A model generated the notes under the pieces. That model made no database searches, was not told the DNA's origin, and saw only the letters and a program-made list of their open reading frames with translations. A stretch of DNA of 64,000 bases from Nostocoides sp. GTDB taxonomy: Bacteria; Actinomycetota; Actinomycetes; Actinomycetales; Dermatophilaceae. A program made the position numbers and the translations under genes. Positions 8,618-17,045 of this stretch are shown piece after piece; within the stretch, counting starts at the first letter, position 1, and each line of letters opens with the position of its first letter. The DNA lies in NCBI GenBank assembly GCA_016702415.1, contig JADJEA010000001.1, positions 911,001 to 975,000 on the forward strand. Direction: 5' to 3'.

Positions 8618-9546
8618 CCATCCCAGCCGCCGCGCCCCGCACCCCCGTCGTCGCCCGGACGCGGGCGGAATTGCGGGTCGCCCGCGCGGACCTGACCGGG
8701 CCGGAGGTCGCCGTCGTCATGACGATGGGGGCCCTCCACGACGGTCACGCCACGTTGATCCGCCAGGCGCGGGAGATGGCCGACCACGTCATCGTGACGA
8801 TCTTCCTCAACCCGCTCCAGTTCGGGCCCAAGGAGGATCTCTCCCGCTATCCCCGCACCTTCGACACCGATCTGGAGATCTGCTCGCGCTGCGGAGCCGA
8901 CCTCGTCTTCGCCCCGAGCCCCGATGTCGTCTATCCCGACGGCGACCCCGGCGTGCGGATCTCCGCCGGTCCACTCGGCACCGTCCTGGAGGGCCAGTCG
9001 CGCCCCGGGCACTTCGACGGCATGCTCACCGTCGTCGCCAAGCTCATGCACCTGACCGGTGGGACCTCCTTCCTCTACGGGCAGAAGGACGCCCAGCAAC
9101 TCCTCCTGATCCGGCGGATGGTCCGCGACCTCGACGTCCCCGCCCGCGTGGTGTCGGTGCCGACCGTGCGCGAGACCGACGGCCTGGCGATGTCGAGCCG
9201 CAATACCTACTTGACCCCCTCCGACCGCGAGGTCGCGCTCTGCCTCTCGCGGGCCTTGCGTGCCGGGGCGGCCGCGGCACCGGAGGGCCCCAGCGCCATC
9301 CGCCGGGCGGCCCGCGCCGTCCTCGTCGCCGAGCCCCTCGTGCTCGTCGACTATCTCGTCCTGGTCCATCCGACCTCGCTGCGCGATGTCCCCGAGTGGT
9401 ACCGCGGCGAGGCCCTCCTCGCCGTGGCCGGCCGCGTCGGCACCACCCGCCTCATCGACAACACCCCCGTCCTCGTCGGCCCCGGCGGCGGTGCCCTCGA
9501 CGTCTTCTCCGACCCCGACGCCGCCCCCGAGCTGGGTATGCCGTGA
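8614..9546 (+). CDS. panC: Pantothenate synthetase
   Basis: Joins pantoate and beta-alanine with ATP to make pantothenate. 310 aa. Motifs: MGALHDGHATLIRQAR (nucleotide-binding HIGH-like region), IFLNPLQFGPKEDLSRYPRT, GHFDGMLTVVAKL, LYGQKDAQQ and ETDGLAMSSRNTYL (KMSKS-like). GTG start with AGGAGGA at 8601-8607; it overlaps the upstream DUF2520 gene by GTGA and the downstream nadB by GTGA. Pantothenate and NAD genes are thus co-transcribed. Confidence 0.96.
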   Translation: MTIPAAAPRTPVVARTRAELRVARADLTGPEVAVVMTMGALHDGHATLIRQAREMADHVIVTIFLNPLQFGPKEDLSRYPRTFDTDLEICSRCGADLVFAPSPDVVYPDGDPGVRISAGPLGTVLEGQSRPGHFDGMLTVVAKLMHLTGGTSFLYGQKDAQQLLLIRRMVRDLDVPARVVSVPTVRETDGLAMSSRNTYLTPSDREVALCLSRALRAGAAAAPEGPSAIRRAARAVLVAEPLVLVDYLVLVHPTSLRDVPEWYRGEALLAVAGRVGTTRLIDNTPVLVGPGGGALDVFSDPDAAPELGMP

Positions 9547-11219
9547 CCGGACTGGCCATCCCCCGCTGGCTGCGCGCGGGCAGACCGGGCTGGACGACGA
9601 CCGCCGACGTCATCGTCGTCGGTTCCGGCATCGCCGGCTTGACCTGCGCCCTCCGGTTGCGCGGCCAGGTCGACAAGGTCCTCCTCGTCACCAAGACGGT
9701 CCGGTCGGCGGGCTCGACCGAGTGGGCCCAAGGTGGTATCGCCGCCGCCCTCGACCCGGAGGACTCGCCCGAGGATCACCTCCACGACACCCTGGTCGCC
9801 GGGGCCGGGCTGTGCGACGAGGACGCCGTGCGAGTCCTGGTCACCGAGGGCCCCGCGCGCGTGCGCGAACTCGTCGACCTCGGGGCGCGCTTCGACCGTG
9901 CCCCCGGCGGCGACATCCTCCTGACCCGTGAGGGTGGGCATCATCGCGACCGGATCGCCCATGCCGGTGGGGACGCCACCGGTGCCGAGATCTCTCGCGC
10001 CCTCATCGAGGCGCTCGATCGGGTCGCCCAGGATCCCGGCATCGAGGTCATCCAGCACGCGCTCGTCGTCGACCTGCTTCAGGATGCCGACGCCCGGGTA
10101 TGCGGCGTGACCCTCCACGTCATCGGGGAGGGGGAGCACGACGGGGTGGGTGCGGCATACGGTCGGGCAGTGGTCCTGGCGACGGGGGGACTCGGGCAGA
10201 TCTACTCCTCGACGACCAACCCGCCGGTCGCCACCGGGGACGGGATGGCGGCCGCGCTGCGCGCGGGCGCGCGCCTTAGCGACCTGGAGTTCGTCCAGTT
10301 CCACCCCACGGTGATGTATCTCGGCGAGGGTGCCCACGGCCAGCAGCCGCTGATCTCGGAGGCGGTCCGCGGGGAGGGCGCCGTCCTCGTCGACGACGCG
10401 GGCGTCCGCTTCATGCAGGGTGTCCATCCGATGGCCGACCTGGCGCCCCGCGATGTCGTCGCCCGCGCGATCGTCGCCCGGATGCGCGACACGGGTGCCG
10501 CCCATGTCTGGCTCGACGCCCGCCACCTCGGCAAGGAGTTCCTGGAGCGACGTTTCCCGTCCATCGTCGCCCGCTGCCGCGAACTCGGGTTCGACCCGGC
10601 GACCGACCTCATCCCGGTCGCTCCCGCGCAGCACTACGCCTCGGGCGGCGTCTGGACCGACCTCGACGGCCGCTCCACCCTCGATGGGCTGTATGCCTGC
10701 GGGGAGACCGCCTGCACCGGCGTCCACGGTGCCAACCGGCTCGCCTCCAATTCCCTCCTCGAGGGCCTGGTGTTCGGTGACCGGATCGCCGAGGACATCG
10801 CGCGCCGCTTCGCGGCGGGGGAACTCCCCCCGACCACACCCGCCCGGCGCCGCCGCGGCGACTCCGTCGGCCTCCTCGACCAAAGCCACCGCATCGATGT
10901 CCAACGGGCGATGACGGCCGGGTCGGGGCCGGTCCGGTCCGCCGACTCCACGGCCCGGACCCAGCAGGTCCTCGGAGCCCTCCTGGCCGGGGACGAGGTC
11001 GCCACCGTGACCACGGGCGCCTGGGAGACGACCAATCTCGCCCACCTGGGTCTGGCCCTGACCGCGGCCGCGCATGCCCGGGAGGAGACCCGGGGCGGCC
11101 ACGAGCGGGCCGACTTCCCGGCCCAGGACGACGCCCACTGGCTGGGGCATATCAGCCACGTGCGCACCGACGCGACCATCAACGTCACCTATCGACCCGG
11201 CAAAGGATTCCCCCGATGA
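9543..11219 (+). CDS. nadB: L-aspartate oxidase
   Basis: FAD enzyme that oxidises L-aspartate to iminoaspartate, the first step of de novo NAD synthesis. 558 aa. The FAD-binding motif VIVVGSGIAGLTCALRLR lies near the N-terminus after a 20-residue lead. STEWAQGGIAAAL, the EFVQFHPT segment, QHYASGGVWTD and YACGETACTGVHGANRLA follow, the last being the flavoprotein active-site region shared with succinate dehydrogenase. The GTG start overlaps the panC stop. The partner quinolinate synthase (nadA) is not in the window; in many actinomycetes it lies elsewhere or just upstream. Confidence 0.95.
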   Translation: MTGLAIPRWLRAGRPGWTTTADVIVVGSGIAGLTCALRLRGQVDKVLLVTKTVRSAGSTEWAQGGIAAALDPEDSPEDHLHDTLVAGAGLCDEDAVRVLVTEGPARVRELVDLGARFDRAPGGDILLTREGGHHRDRIAHAGGDATGAEISRALIEALDRVAQDPGIEVIQHALVVDLLQDADARVCGVTLHVIGEGEHDGVGAAYGRAVVLATGGLGQIYSSTTNPPVATGDGMAAALRAGARLSDLEFVQFHPTVMYLGEGAHGQQPLISEAVRGEGAVLVDDAGVRFMQGVHPMADLAPRDVVARAIVARMRDTGAAHVWLDARHLGKEFLERRFPSIVARCRELGFDPATDLIPVAPAQHYASGGVWTDLDGRSTLDGLYACGETACTGVHGANRLASNSLLEGLVFGDRIAEDIARRFAAGELPPTTPARRRRGDSVGLLDQSHRIDVQRAMTAGSGPVRSADSTARTQQVLGALLAGDEVATVTTGAWETTNLAHLGLALTAAAHAREETRGGHERADFPAQDDAHWLGHISHVRTDATINVTYRPGKGFPR

Positions 11220-12100
11220 CCAGCCCAACCGACCTCGGTTTCCCCGTTGAGGAGGCCCTCCGTGTCGTCCGCGAGGCCCTCGTGGAGGACCTCGGTGGCC
11301 TGGACGGCGTCGACGTGACGACCGAGGCGACGATCGACCCCGCGGCGCTGACCACCGGCCGGGTCGTCGCCCGCGCCGCCGGTGTGGTCGCCGGGCTCGA
11401 CGTCATCGCCCTCGTCTATGACGAGGTCTGCGCCATCCTCGGCGGGTCGGCCGATGTCGATATCACTCTGCGGGCGAGCGACTCGGACCGGGTCGCGCGC
11501 GGCGACGTGCTCGCGGAGGTCGCCGGGTCGACGCAGGCGATTCTCATCGGTGAGCGGACCCTCCTGAACATCCTCTCGCGCGTCTCGGGGGTCGCGACGG
11601 CGACGCGGGCGTGGGCGGACGCGCTCGCGGCATACCCGACGATCGTCCTGGACACCCGCAAGACCACCCCCGGCCTGCGCGCGCTGGAGAAGTATGCCGT
11701 CCGCGCCGGCGGCGGGACCAACAAGCGCATGGGCCTCTACGACTGCGCGATGATCAAGGACAACCACAAGCTCGCGGCCGGGTCGATCACCGCGGCATAC
11801 GACCGGATCCGGGACCGCTTCCCCGACGTCCCCATCCAGGTCGAGGTGACGACTGTCGCCGAGGCCCGGGAGGCGCTCGCGGCCGGTGCCCGATTCGTCA
11901 TGTGCGACAACATGTCCCCGCAACTGCTGAGCGAGACGGTGGCGACGATCCGGGCGACCGGTGAGACGGTCGAGATCGAGGCCACCGGCGGCCTGACCCT
12001 CGAACGGGCGGGGGAGTATGCCGCGACCGGCGTCGACTACCTCAGCGTCGGTGGCCTGACCCACTCGGCCGGCATTCTCGACATCGCGCTCGATCTGTGA
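11216..12100 (+). CDS. nadC: Nicotinate-nucleotide pyrophosphorylase (carboxylating)
   Basis: Converts quinolinate and PRPP to nicotinate mononucleotide. 294 aa, standard length. Key features: GERTLLNILSRVSGVAT, LDTRKTTPGLRALEKYAVRAGGG, the NKRMGLYDCAMIKDNH active-site block, and the C-terminal VDYLSVGGLTHSA phosphate-binding loop. ATG start overlaps the nadB stop (ATGA). Its own stop codon lies in the first unit of a 14-bp tandem repeat. Confidence 0.96.
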   Translation: MTSPTDLGFPVEEALRVVREALVEDLGGLDGVDVTTEATIDPAALTTGRVVARAAGVVAGLDVIALVYDEVCAILGGSADVDITLRASDSDRVARGDVLAEVAGSTQAILIGERTLLNILSRVSGVATATRAWADALAAYPTIVLDTRKTTPGLRALEKYAVRAGGGTNKRMGLYDCAMIKDNHKLAAGSITAAYDRIRDRFPDVPIQVEVTTVAEAREALAAGARFVMCDNMSPQLLSETVATIRATGETVEIEATGGLTLERAGEYAATGVDYLSVGGLTHSAGILDIALDL

Positions 12101-12152
12101 CCCCCGGCTGCTGACCCCCGGCTGCTGACCCCCGGCTGCCGACCCCCGGCAC
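12098..12152. repeat. 14-bp tandem repeat at the nadC 3' end
   Basis: The unit TGACCCCCGGCTGC occurs three times without change (12098-12139), followed by a degenerate fourth copy to 12152. The first copy includes the nadC stop codon. The rest of the gap to 12253 is C-rich with no other clear structure. Confidence 0.9.
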
Positions 12153-12253
12153 TGACCCCGTGCCTGCCTGACTCCCTGCCAGCCGGTGACCCCCACCGGC
12201 CGGTGAGCCTGCCGGCTTCCCGCGTCTGCCGGGGCCTTGTCGGGGCTGCCGCC

Positions 12254-12259
12254 TACGCT
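12254..12259 (+). promoter_or_regulatory. -10 box, probable leaderless promoter
   Basis: TACGCT lies 7 nt before the GTG at 12267. With the usual 6-7 nt from -10 to transcription start, the transcript would begin at the start codon, which supports that start. Confidence 0.5.
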
Positions 12260-12266
12260 TTCCGGG

Positions 12267-12998
12267 GTGATCTGGATGGAGCCGCTCCCGGTGCGGCGGG
12301 TGCGGGCGGCATACGACGCCGATCCTGACCTGACCCGCTGGCCGTTCACTCTGGCCCCGGTGCGGCAACTCCTGCGCGACGGGCTCGACCTGGGCCAGAT
12401 CACCGTCCTCGTCGGTGAGAACGGCACCGGCAAGTCCACGCTGGTCGAAGCGATCGCGATGACCTTCGGTCTGCCCGGCGAGGGCGGGTCCACCGGAGCC
12501 CAGCACCAGACGTACGTCAGCGAGTCGCCATTGCCGGACGTCCTGACCATCGAGCGGGGACCCGGCGGTTCGCGTTGGGGGTATTTCCTGCGCGCCGAGA
12601 CCACCCACGGACTCTTCACCTATCTCGCCGCCCACCCCGGCGCCCGTGATCCCGACTTCCATGCCTTCAGCCACGGCGAATCCTTCCTCGCCATGCTCGG
12701 TTCGGGCCGCTTCCGCGGGGATGGCTTCTTCGTCATGGACGAACCCGAGGCCGGGCTCTCCTTCAGCTCCCAACTCGCCCTGATCGGCCACCTCCACGCG
12801 ATCGCCCACCACCGCAGCGCGCAGGTGCTCATTGCCACCCACTCGCCGGTCCTCGCCGCCCTTCCGGGCGCCCGGATCCTCGAGCTCGACGAGACCGGCT
12901 TCCACGACCGGGACTGGGCCGACCTCGACGTCGTCGACCACTACCGACGGTTCCTGGCCGAGCCCAGGCGGTATTTGCGCCATGTGGTGGACACATAA
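12267..12998 (+). CDS. AAA-family ATPase (ABC-ATPase-like)
   Basis: 243-aa predicted cytoplasmic ATPase of the AAA_21/COG3910 type. Walker A is VLVGENGTGKSTLVEAIA; Walker B is FFVMDEPEAGLSF; a switch histidine is in LIATHSPVLAA. No membrane segment or partner permease is present, so it is not a transporter ATPase. These proteins resemble the ATPase half of SMC/RecF-like and OLD-like enzymes, but the function is unknown. I prefer GTG 12267 because of the -10 box directly upstream; ATG 12276 is possible. It precedes lysS, which has its own promoter. Confidence 0.82.
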   Translation: MIWMEPLPVRRVRAAYDADPDLTRWPFTLAPVRQLLRDGLDLGQITVLVGENGTGKSTLVEAIAMTFGLPGEGGSTGAQHQTYVSESPLPDVLTIERGPGGSRWGYFLRAETTHGLFTYLAAHPGARDPDFHAFSHGESFLAMLGSGRFRGDGFFVMDEPEAGLSFSSQLALIGHLHAIAHHRSAQVLIATHSPVLAALPGARILELDETGFHDRDWADLDVVDHYRRFLAEPRRYLRHVVDT

Positions 12999-13001
12999 GC
13001 T
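12996..13001 (+). promoter_or_regulatory. -10 box of lysS, probable leaderless promoter
   Basis: TAAGCT ends 6 nt before the lysS GTG start at 13008; it overlaps the end of the upstream ATPase gene. No ribosome binding site is visible. Confidence 0.5.
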
Positions 13002-13007
13002 AGGCCG

Positions 13008-14504
13008 GTGACCGAACCGTCCACGCCCGCCGATCTCAGCGAGCAGATGCAGATTCGCCACGCCAAGCGACGGCGGCTGCTGGACGAGGGCCGGGCGCCA
13101 TATCCGGTGTGGGTGCCGCGCACCCACACCCTCGCGCAGATCCGGGACGGCTGGGCACACCTGGCCACCGGTGAGGAGACCCAGGACGTCGTCGGGGTCG
13201 CCGGGCGAGTCGTCTATATCCGCAACACCGGCAAGCTCGCGTTCGCCACACTCCAGGAAGGCATCGGCACCCGGCTCCAGATCATGGTGAGCCTGGCCGA
13301 GGTGGGCGATGATGCCCTCGCCGCCTGGAAGGCCGACGTCGACCTCGGCGATCATGTCTTCGTCCAGGGCCGCGTCATCTCCTCCAAGCGCGGCGAGTTG
13401 TCCGTGCTCGCCACTCGCTGGGAGATGGCGAGCAAGGCGCTGCGACCCCTGCCGGTCCTCCACAAGGATCTGTCCGAGGAGACCCGCGTCCGGCAGCGGT
13501 ATGCCGACCTCGTCGTCCGCCAGGACGCCCGCGACATGGTCCGCTTCAAGGCCAAGGCGATGCGGGCGATCCGGGAGACCCTGGACGCGCAGGGCTATCT
13601 CGAGGTCGAAACCCCGATCCTTCAGCTCATCCACGGGGGCGCTCAGGCCCGCCCGTTCCGCACGCACATGAACGCCTTCGATCAGGAGATGGTGCTGCGG
13701 ATCGCGTTGGAGCTCAACCTCAAGAAGGCCGTGGTCGGCGGGGTCGACCGGGTCTACGAGTTGGGCCGGATCTTCCGCAACGAGGGCGTCGACGGGACCC
13801 ACTCGCCGGAGTTCACCATGCTCGAGGTCTATCAGGCCTATGGCGATCAGACGACGATCGCGCGGGTGGTCCAGGACTGCATTCTCGCCGTCGCCGACGC
13901 CTTCGGGACGCGTCGGTTCGAAACACCCCGGGGAGTCGTCGATCTCGACGGCGAGTGGGTCTGGCTGCCGGTCTACGACGCCGTGAGCGCCGCGGTCGGG
14001 GAGACGGTGACGATCGACACCGATGTGGAGACCCTGCGGCGGTATGCCGATCGCCACGACGTCCCGCTCGACCCGGCCTGGGGGAAGGACAAGGTCGTCC
14101 TCGAACTCCTTGGTGAACTCGTCGAGCCGGGGCTGCTCCAGCCGACCTTCTTATGCGACTATCCCGCGATCGCGCAGCCGCTGGCCCGGCCGCACCGCTC
14201 CCGTCCCGGCCAGATCGAGGCGTGGGATCTCATCATCGCGGGCGTGGAGCGCGGGACGGGGTTCTCGGAGTTGATCGACCCGGTTATCCAGCGCGAAGTC
14301 CTGACCGCCCAGTCCCTCCTGGCCGCCGGTGGCGACCTCGAAGCCATGCAACTCGATGAGGACTTCCTGCGGGCACTCGAATATGGCGCACCGCCGATGG
14401 GTGGCCTCGGCATGGGCCTCGATCGCATCGTCGCGCTGTTCACCGGGGTCAATCTCCGGGAGACGATCCTCTTTCCCCATCTCAAACCGGAGGCCGGTTC
14501 ATGA
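13008..14504 (+). CDS. lysS: Lysine--tRNA ligase, class II
   Basis: Charges tRNA-Lys. 498 aa: an N-terminal OB-fold anticodon-binding domain (about residues 60-160; VAGRVVYIRNTGKLAFATLQ) and a class II catalytic core. Motif 2 is YELGRIFRNEGVDGTHSPEF and motif 3 is GGLGMGLDRIVALFT. GTG start, no Shine-Dalgarno, with a leaderless-type promoter. It overlaps the next small gene by ATGA. The substrate assignment rests on the conserved core; lysX-type fusions are excluded by length. Confidence 0.95.
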   Translation: MTEPSTPADLSEQMQIRHAKRRRLLDEGRAPYPVWVPRTHTLAQIRDGWAHLATGEETQDVVGVAGRVVYIRNTGKLAFATLQEGIGTRLQIMVSLAEVGDDALAAWKADVDLGDHVFVQGRVISSKRGELSVLATRWEMASKALRPLPVLHKDLSEETRVRQRYADLVVRQDARDMVRFKAKAMRAIRETLDAQGYLEVETPILQLIHGGAQARPFRTHMNAFDQEMVLRIALELNLKKAVVGGVDRVYELGRIFRNEGVDGTHSPEFTMLEVYQAYGDQTTIARVVQDCILAVADAFGTRRFETPRGVVDLDGEWVWLPVYDAVSAAVGETVTIDTDVETLRRYADRHDVPLDPAWGKDKVVLELLGELVEPGLLQPTFLCDYPAIAQPLARPHRSRPGQIEAWDLIIAGVERGTGFSELIDPVIQREVLTAQSLLAAGGDLEAMQLDEDFLRALEYGAPPMGGLGMGLDRIVALFTGVNLRETILFPHLKPEAGS

Positions 14505-14683
14505 GCCATGTGTGGACGTATGCAGCAGCGATCATCCCCTCCATCGGGGTGGCTTTCCTCTTCTATGTGATCATCAAGCACATCCTCGAGGGTGACCGCA
14601 ACGAGCGGGTCGCCCAGGCTCGGTGGGAAAAGGCTCACGACCGGTCCGAGGGGACGGACCCTCAGGGTCGCCCGGTCGGTTGA
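14501..14683 (+). CDS. Small single-pass membrane protein
   Basis: 60 aa. One hydrophobic helix (about residues 7-27, TYAAAIIPSIGVAFLFYVII) followed by a charged, basic and acidic cytoplasmic tail. It overlaps the lysS stop by ATGA, so it is translated with lysS. I know similar small proteins between lysS and lsr2 in Micrococcales, but no function is known to me. Confidence 0.75.
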   Translation: MSHVWTYAAAIIPSIGVAFLFYVIIKHILEGDRNERVAQARWEKAHDRSEGTDPQGRPVG

Positions 14684-14811
14684 GCGTCATCGGGGGGATA
14701 TTCCCGCCGGTAATGTGTGCGCGTTGCTCGCGGTTGGTATCCATGTCCGCGTTTACGTTGTAAGGTGGAGACTCCCGCATGGGATACCCCCGACGAAAGG
14801 CCGAAAAAGAC

Positions 14812-15152
14812 ATGGTGCAGCGTGTTCAAGTTCTTCTCATCGATGACGTGGACGCCTCCACGGCGGTGGAAACGGTTGTTTTCGCACTCGAAGGCACGAC
14901 GTACGAGATCGACCTCAGCGCCGAGAATCTGCAGGCATTGCGCGACGACATGGCCAAGTGGACCGCCCACGCACGCAAGCAGGTTGGCCGCAAAGCCAGC
15001 GCGCCAGCGCCCGCCGCTCGCGGTAAGGGGGTGGTCGCCGCGGCGACCTTGGCAAGGTCCGCGAGTGGGCCCGCGCCAACGGGCACGCCGTCAGCGACCG
15101 TGGTCGCATCTCGAGCGCGCTCCAGGAGGCGTACGACAAGGCCCACGCCTGA
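14812..15152 (+). pseudogene. lsr2: Lsr2 nucleoid protein, frameshifted
   Basis: H-NS-like xenogeneic silencer that bridges AT-rich DNA. The N-terminal dimerisation domain reads from ATG 14812 (MVQRVQVLLIDDVDAS, then TYEIDLSAENLQALRDDMAK). The C-terminal AT-hook domain with the RGR hook is intact (VREWARANGHAVSDRGRISS), but it lies in another frame, ending at TGA 15150-15152. The switch is at the G5 run 15027-15031; one extra G would restore a single protein of about 113 aa through GKGGGRRGDLGK. As written, the first frame runs on to 15315 and loses the DNA-binding domain. An ATG at 14779 in frame is an alternative start. Sequencing error, true mutation and programmed slippage are all open. 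Confidence 0.88.
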
Positions 15153-15178
15153 GCCGAATGCGCCATCCTCGGTGACCG

Positions 15179-16069
15179 TCACGCCAATGACGCGAGCAGG
15201 TCACCGAAGCGCTCCAGACGCACGAGGGCGTCCTCGAACAGCACCTGTTCGAGGACGCCCTCGTCCGTTGCTGCGGCCTCGACCTCGGCCCACGTCCGCG
15301 GAGCGGCGACGGTAGGGGTTTCTCGCCCTCGGAGCGAATAGGGGCAGATCGTCGTCTTTGCGGCGACATTCTGGCTCCAGTCGAGGAAGATCTTGCCCGG
15401 ACGCAAGCTCTTGGTCATGCGCCACAGAACGAGGTCTGGAAATCTCCTGGTCAGTTCCTGAGCGAGCGTAGAGGCGATGTCGCGCACCTGGTCGGAGGTC
15501 AAGTCGCCGCCGAGTGCGGCATACAACTGCATGCCCTTGCTGCCGGAGGTGACGGGAAACAACTCCAGGCCCAGCAGGCCCAGGCGTTCGCGCACATGGA
15601 GCGCTACCTGGGCACATTCCCGCAGGCCAGCGGGCCTTCCGGGGTCGAGATCGATGACGAGCCGGTCAGGGTTGGAACGCTCCCGCAGGTCGGCGCTGAC
15701 CCGCCATTGGGGTACATGGAATTCGAGTGAATTGAGGTTGACGAGATAGGTGAGTTCGGCCAGATCGTTCACCAGCGGGTAGGTCACCCCGTCGAATCCG
15801 ACCCGAGGTAACCACGCCGGTGCTCCCGGCGGGAGGTTCTTCTCGAAGAAGGACTGCTGCTCCACGCCGTGCGGCCACCGGACGCGCGTCACGGGGCGCC
15901 CGGCCATCAGCGGCAGGAGCACCGGAGCGATCTGCGCGTAATAGTGGAGGATCTCGCCCTTGGTCGTCTCGGTCGCCGGATAGAGGATCTTGTCGAGACT
16001 CGACAGCCGCAGGGTCCGCCCCGCGACCTCGACCCGGGTCGTCGCCCCGGCCTCAGGCATCGAGCACAT
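15179..16069 (-). CDS. ligD: LigD-type DNA polymerase/primase (POL domain)
   Basis: 296-aa archaeo-eukaryotic primase-type polymerase, the stand-alone form of the LigD polymerase domain used in non-homologous end joining to fill in ends. Diagnostic: LDKILYPATETTKGEILHYY, GVEQQSFFEKNLP, LVIDLDPG (metal-binding Asp pair), VTSGSKGMQLYAAL and LDWSQN. Its start overlaps the upstream ligase stop; ATG 16069 or ATG 16060. The extended wrong-frame reading of lsr2 overlaps its 3' end on the other strand. Confidence 0.93.
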   Translation of the reverse strand: MCSMPEAGATTRVEVAGRTLRLSSLDKILYPATETTKGEILHYYAQIAPVLLPLMAGRPVTRVRWPHGVEQQSFFEKNLPPGAPAWLPRVGFDGVTYPLVNDLAELTYLVNLNSLEFHVPQWRVSADLRERSNPDRLVIDLDPGRPAGLRECAQVALHVRERLGLLGLELFPVTSGSKGMQLYAALGGDLTSDQVRDIASTLAQELTRRFPDLVLWRMTKSLRPGKIFLDWSQNVAAKTTICPYSLRGRETPTVAAPRTWAEVEAAATDEGVLEQVLFEDALVRLERFGDLLASLA

Positions 16070-16982
16070 CCTGGGCGCTCAGATCGTGGCGGATGCCGTG
16101 GAAGCTCGGCTGCCGCAACCGCCCGGCCCCGGTCTCGCCGAGGTGTCGCAGGTCGACGACGATGACCGGCTCGACCCAGGTCGCCCCACGCGCGTCGAGC
16201 GCAGGCACCTGATCGGCGAAGGGCGGCGTCGCCCTCGTCAGCGGCGCCAGGAGCGCCGCGATCGTGTCCGCGACCTTGCCCGCGACCCCGGAACCGATGC
16301 GGCCGGCATACACCCACCCGTCCGGTCCCGGGAGGCCCACCAGCAACGCCCCCAGGCGGGCGGGATTGCCCGTCTCGGGACGCCACCCGCCGACGACCAC
16401 GGAGACCGTGTGCCGGTTGCTCGTCTTGCGCCAGTCCGCCACCCGCCGCCCCGGGAGGTATGCCGCGTCCCGCCGCTTGCTGACGATCCCCTCCAGTCCC
16501 TGCTCCCGGGTCGCCGCCAGGAGCTGGCGCCCGTCGTCATAGGTCGGCGGCACCTGCCAGTGGCGGGAGTCCAGGGCGAGCCGGTCGAGCAGATCGCGCC
16601 GACCGGTCCAGGGCTGGGCGGTGAGGTCCTGCCCGAAGAGGCGCAGCAGGTCGAAGATCATGAAGGTCACCGGCCGCACCGCCGCCAGCCTGCTCGCCTT
16701 CCGGCGGTCCTGGACGTGCATCCGCTCGGCGAGGGCAGCGAAGGAGGGACGCCCCCCGTCGAGGGCGACGACCTCCCCGTCGAGGAGGAGGTCGTCATAC
16801 GTCCCGGCCAGGGACTCCAACTCGGGGAAGCTCGCCGTCACATCGTTCCCGCTGCGGGCGAACAGCGTCAGCCGCCCGTCGCGGACGTCGGCGAGGATCC
16901 GCATGCCGTCCCATTTGACCTCGTGCACCCAGTCCCCACCGGTCGGCACCGCGTCGGCGACGCTGGCGAGCATGGGGCGCAT
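16053..16982 (-). CDS. ATP-dependent DNA ligase (LigD LIG domain)
   Basis: 309-aa ligase that seals breaks with ATP. The nucleotidyl-transferase motif I EVKWDGMR has the active-site lysine at about residue 23; LLDGEVVAL, FMIFDLLRL, EGIVSKRRDAAY and a C-terminal OB-fold (VVVGGWRPETGNPARLGALL) follow. Here the polymerase and ligase of LigD are two overlapping genes rather than one fused protein, and no phosphoesterase domain is present. The pair is divergent from ku across 63 bp, so the region forms an end-joining module. Confidence 0.94.
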   Translation of the reverse strand: MRPMLASVADAVPTGGDWVHEVKWDGMRILADVRDGRLTLFARSGNDVTASFPELESLAGTYDDLLLDGEVVALDGGRPSFAALAERMHVQDRRKASRLAAVRPVTFMIFDLLRLFGQDLTAQPWTGRRDLLDRLALDSRHWQVPPTYDDGRQLLAATREQGLEGIVSKRRDAAYLPGRRVADWRKTSNRHTVSVVVGGWRPETGNPARLGALLVGLPGPDGWVYAGRIGSGVAGKVADTIAALLAPLTRATPPFADQVPALDARGATWVEPVIVVDLRHLGETGAGRLRQPSFHGIRHDLSAQDVLDA

Positions 16983-17045
16983 GGGGTCACCTTAGGCGAG
17001 GCCGTGGCCGCTGCTCCCGGCCGCGAGGTCTGTCACACTCGGACA

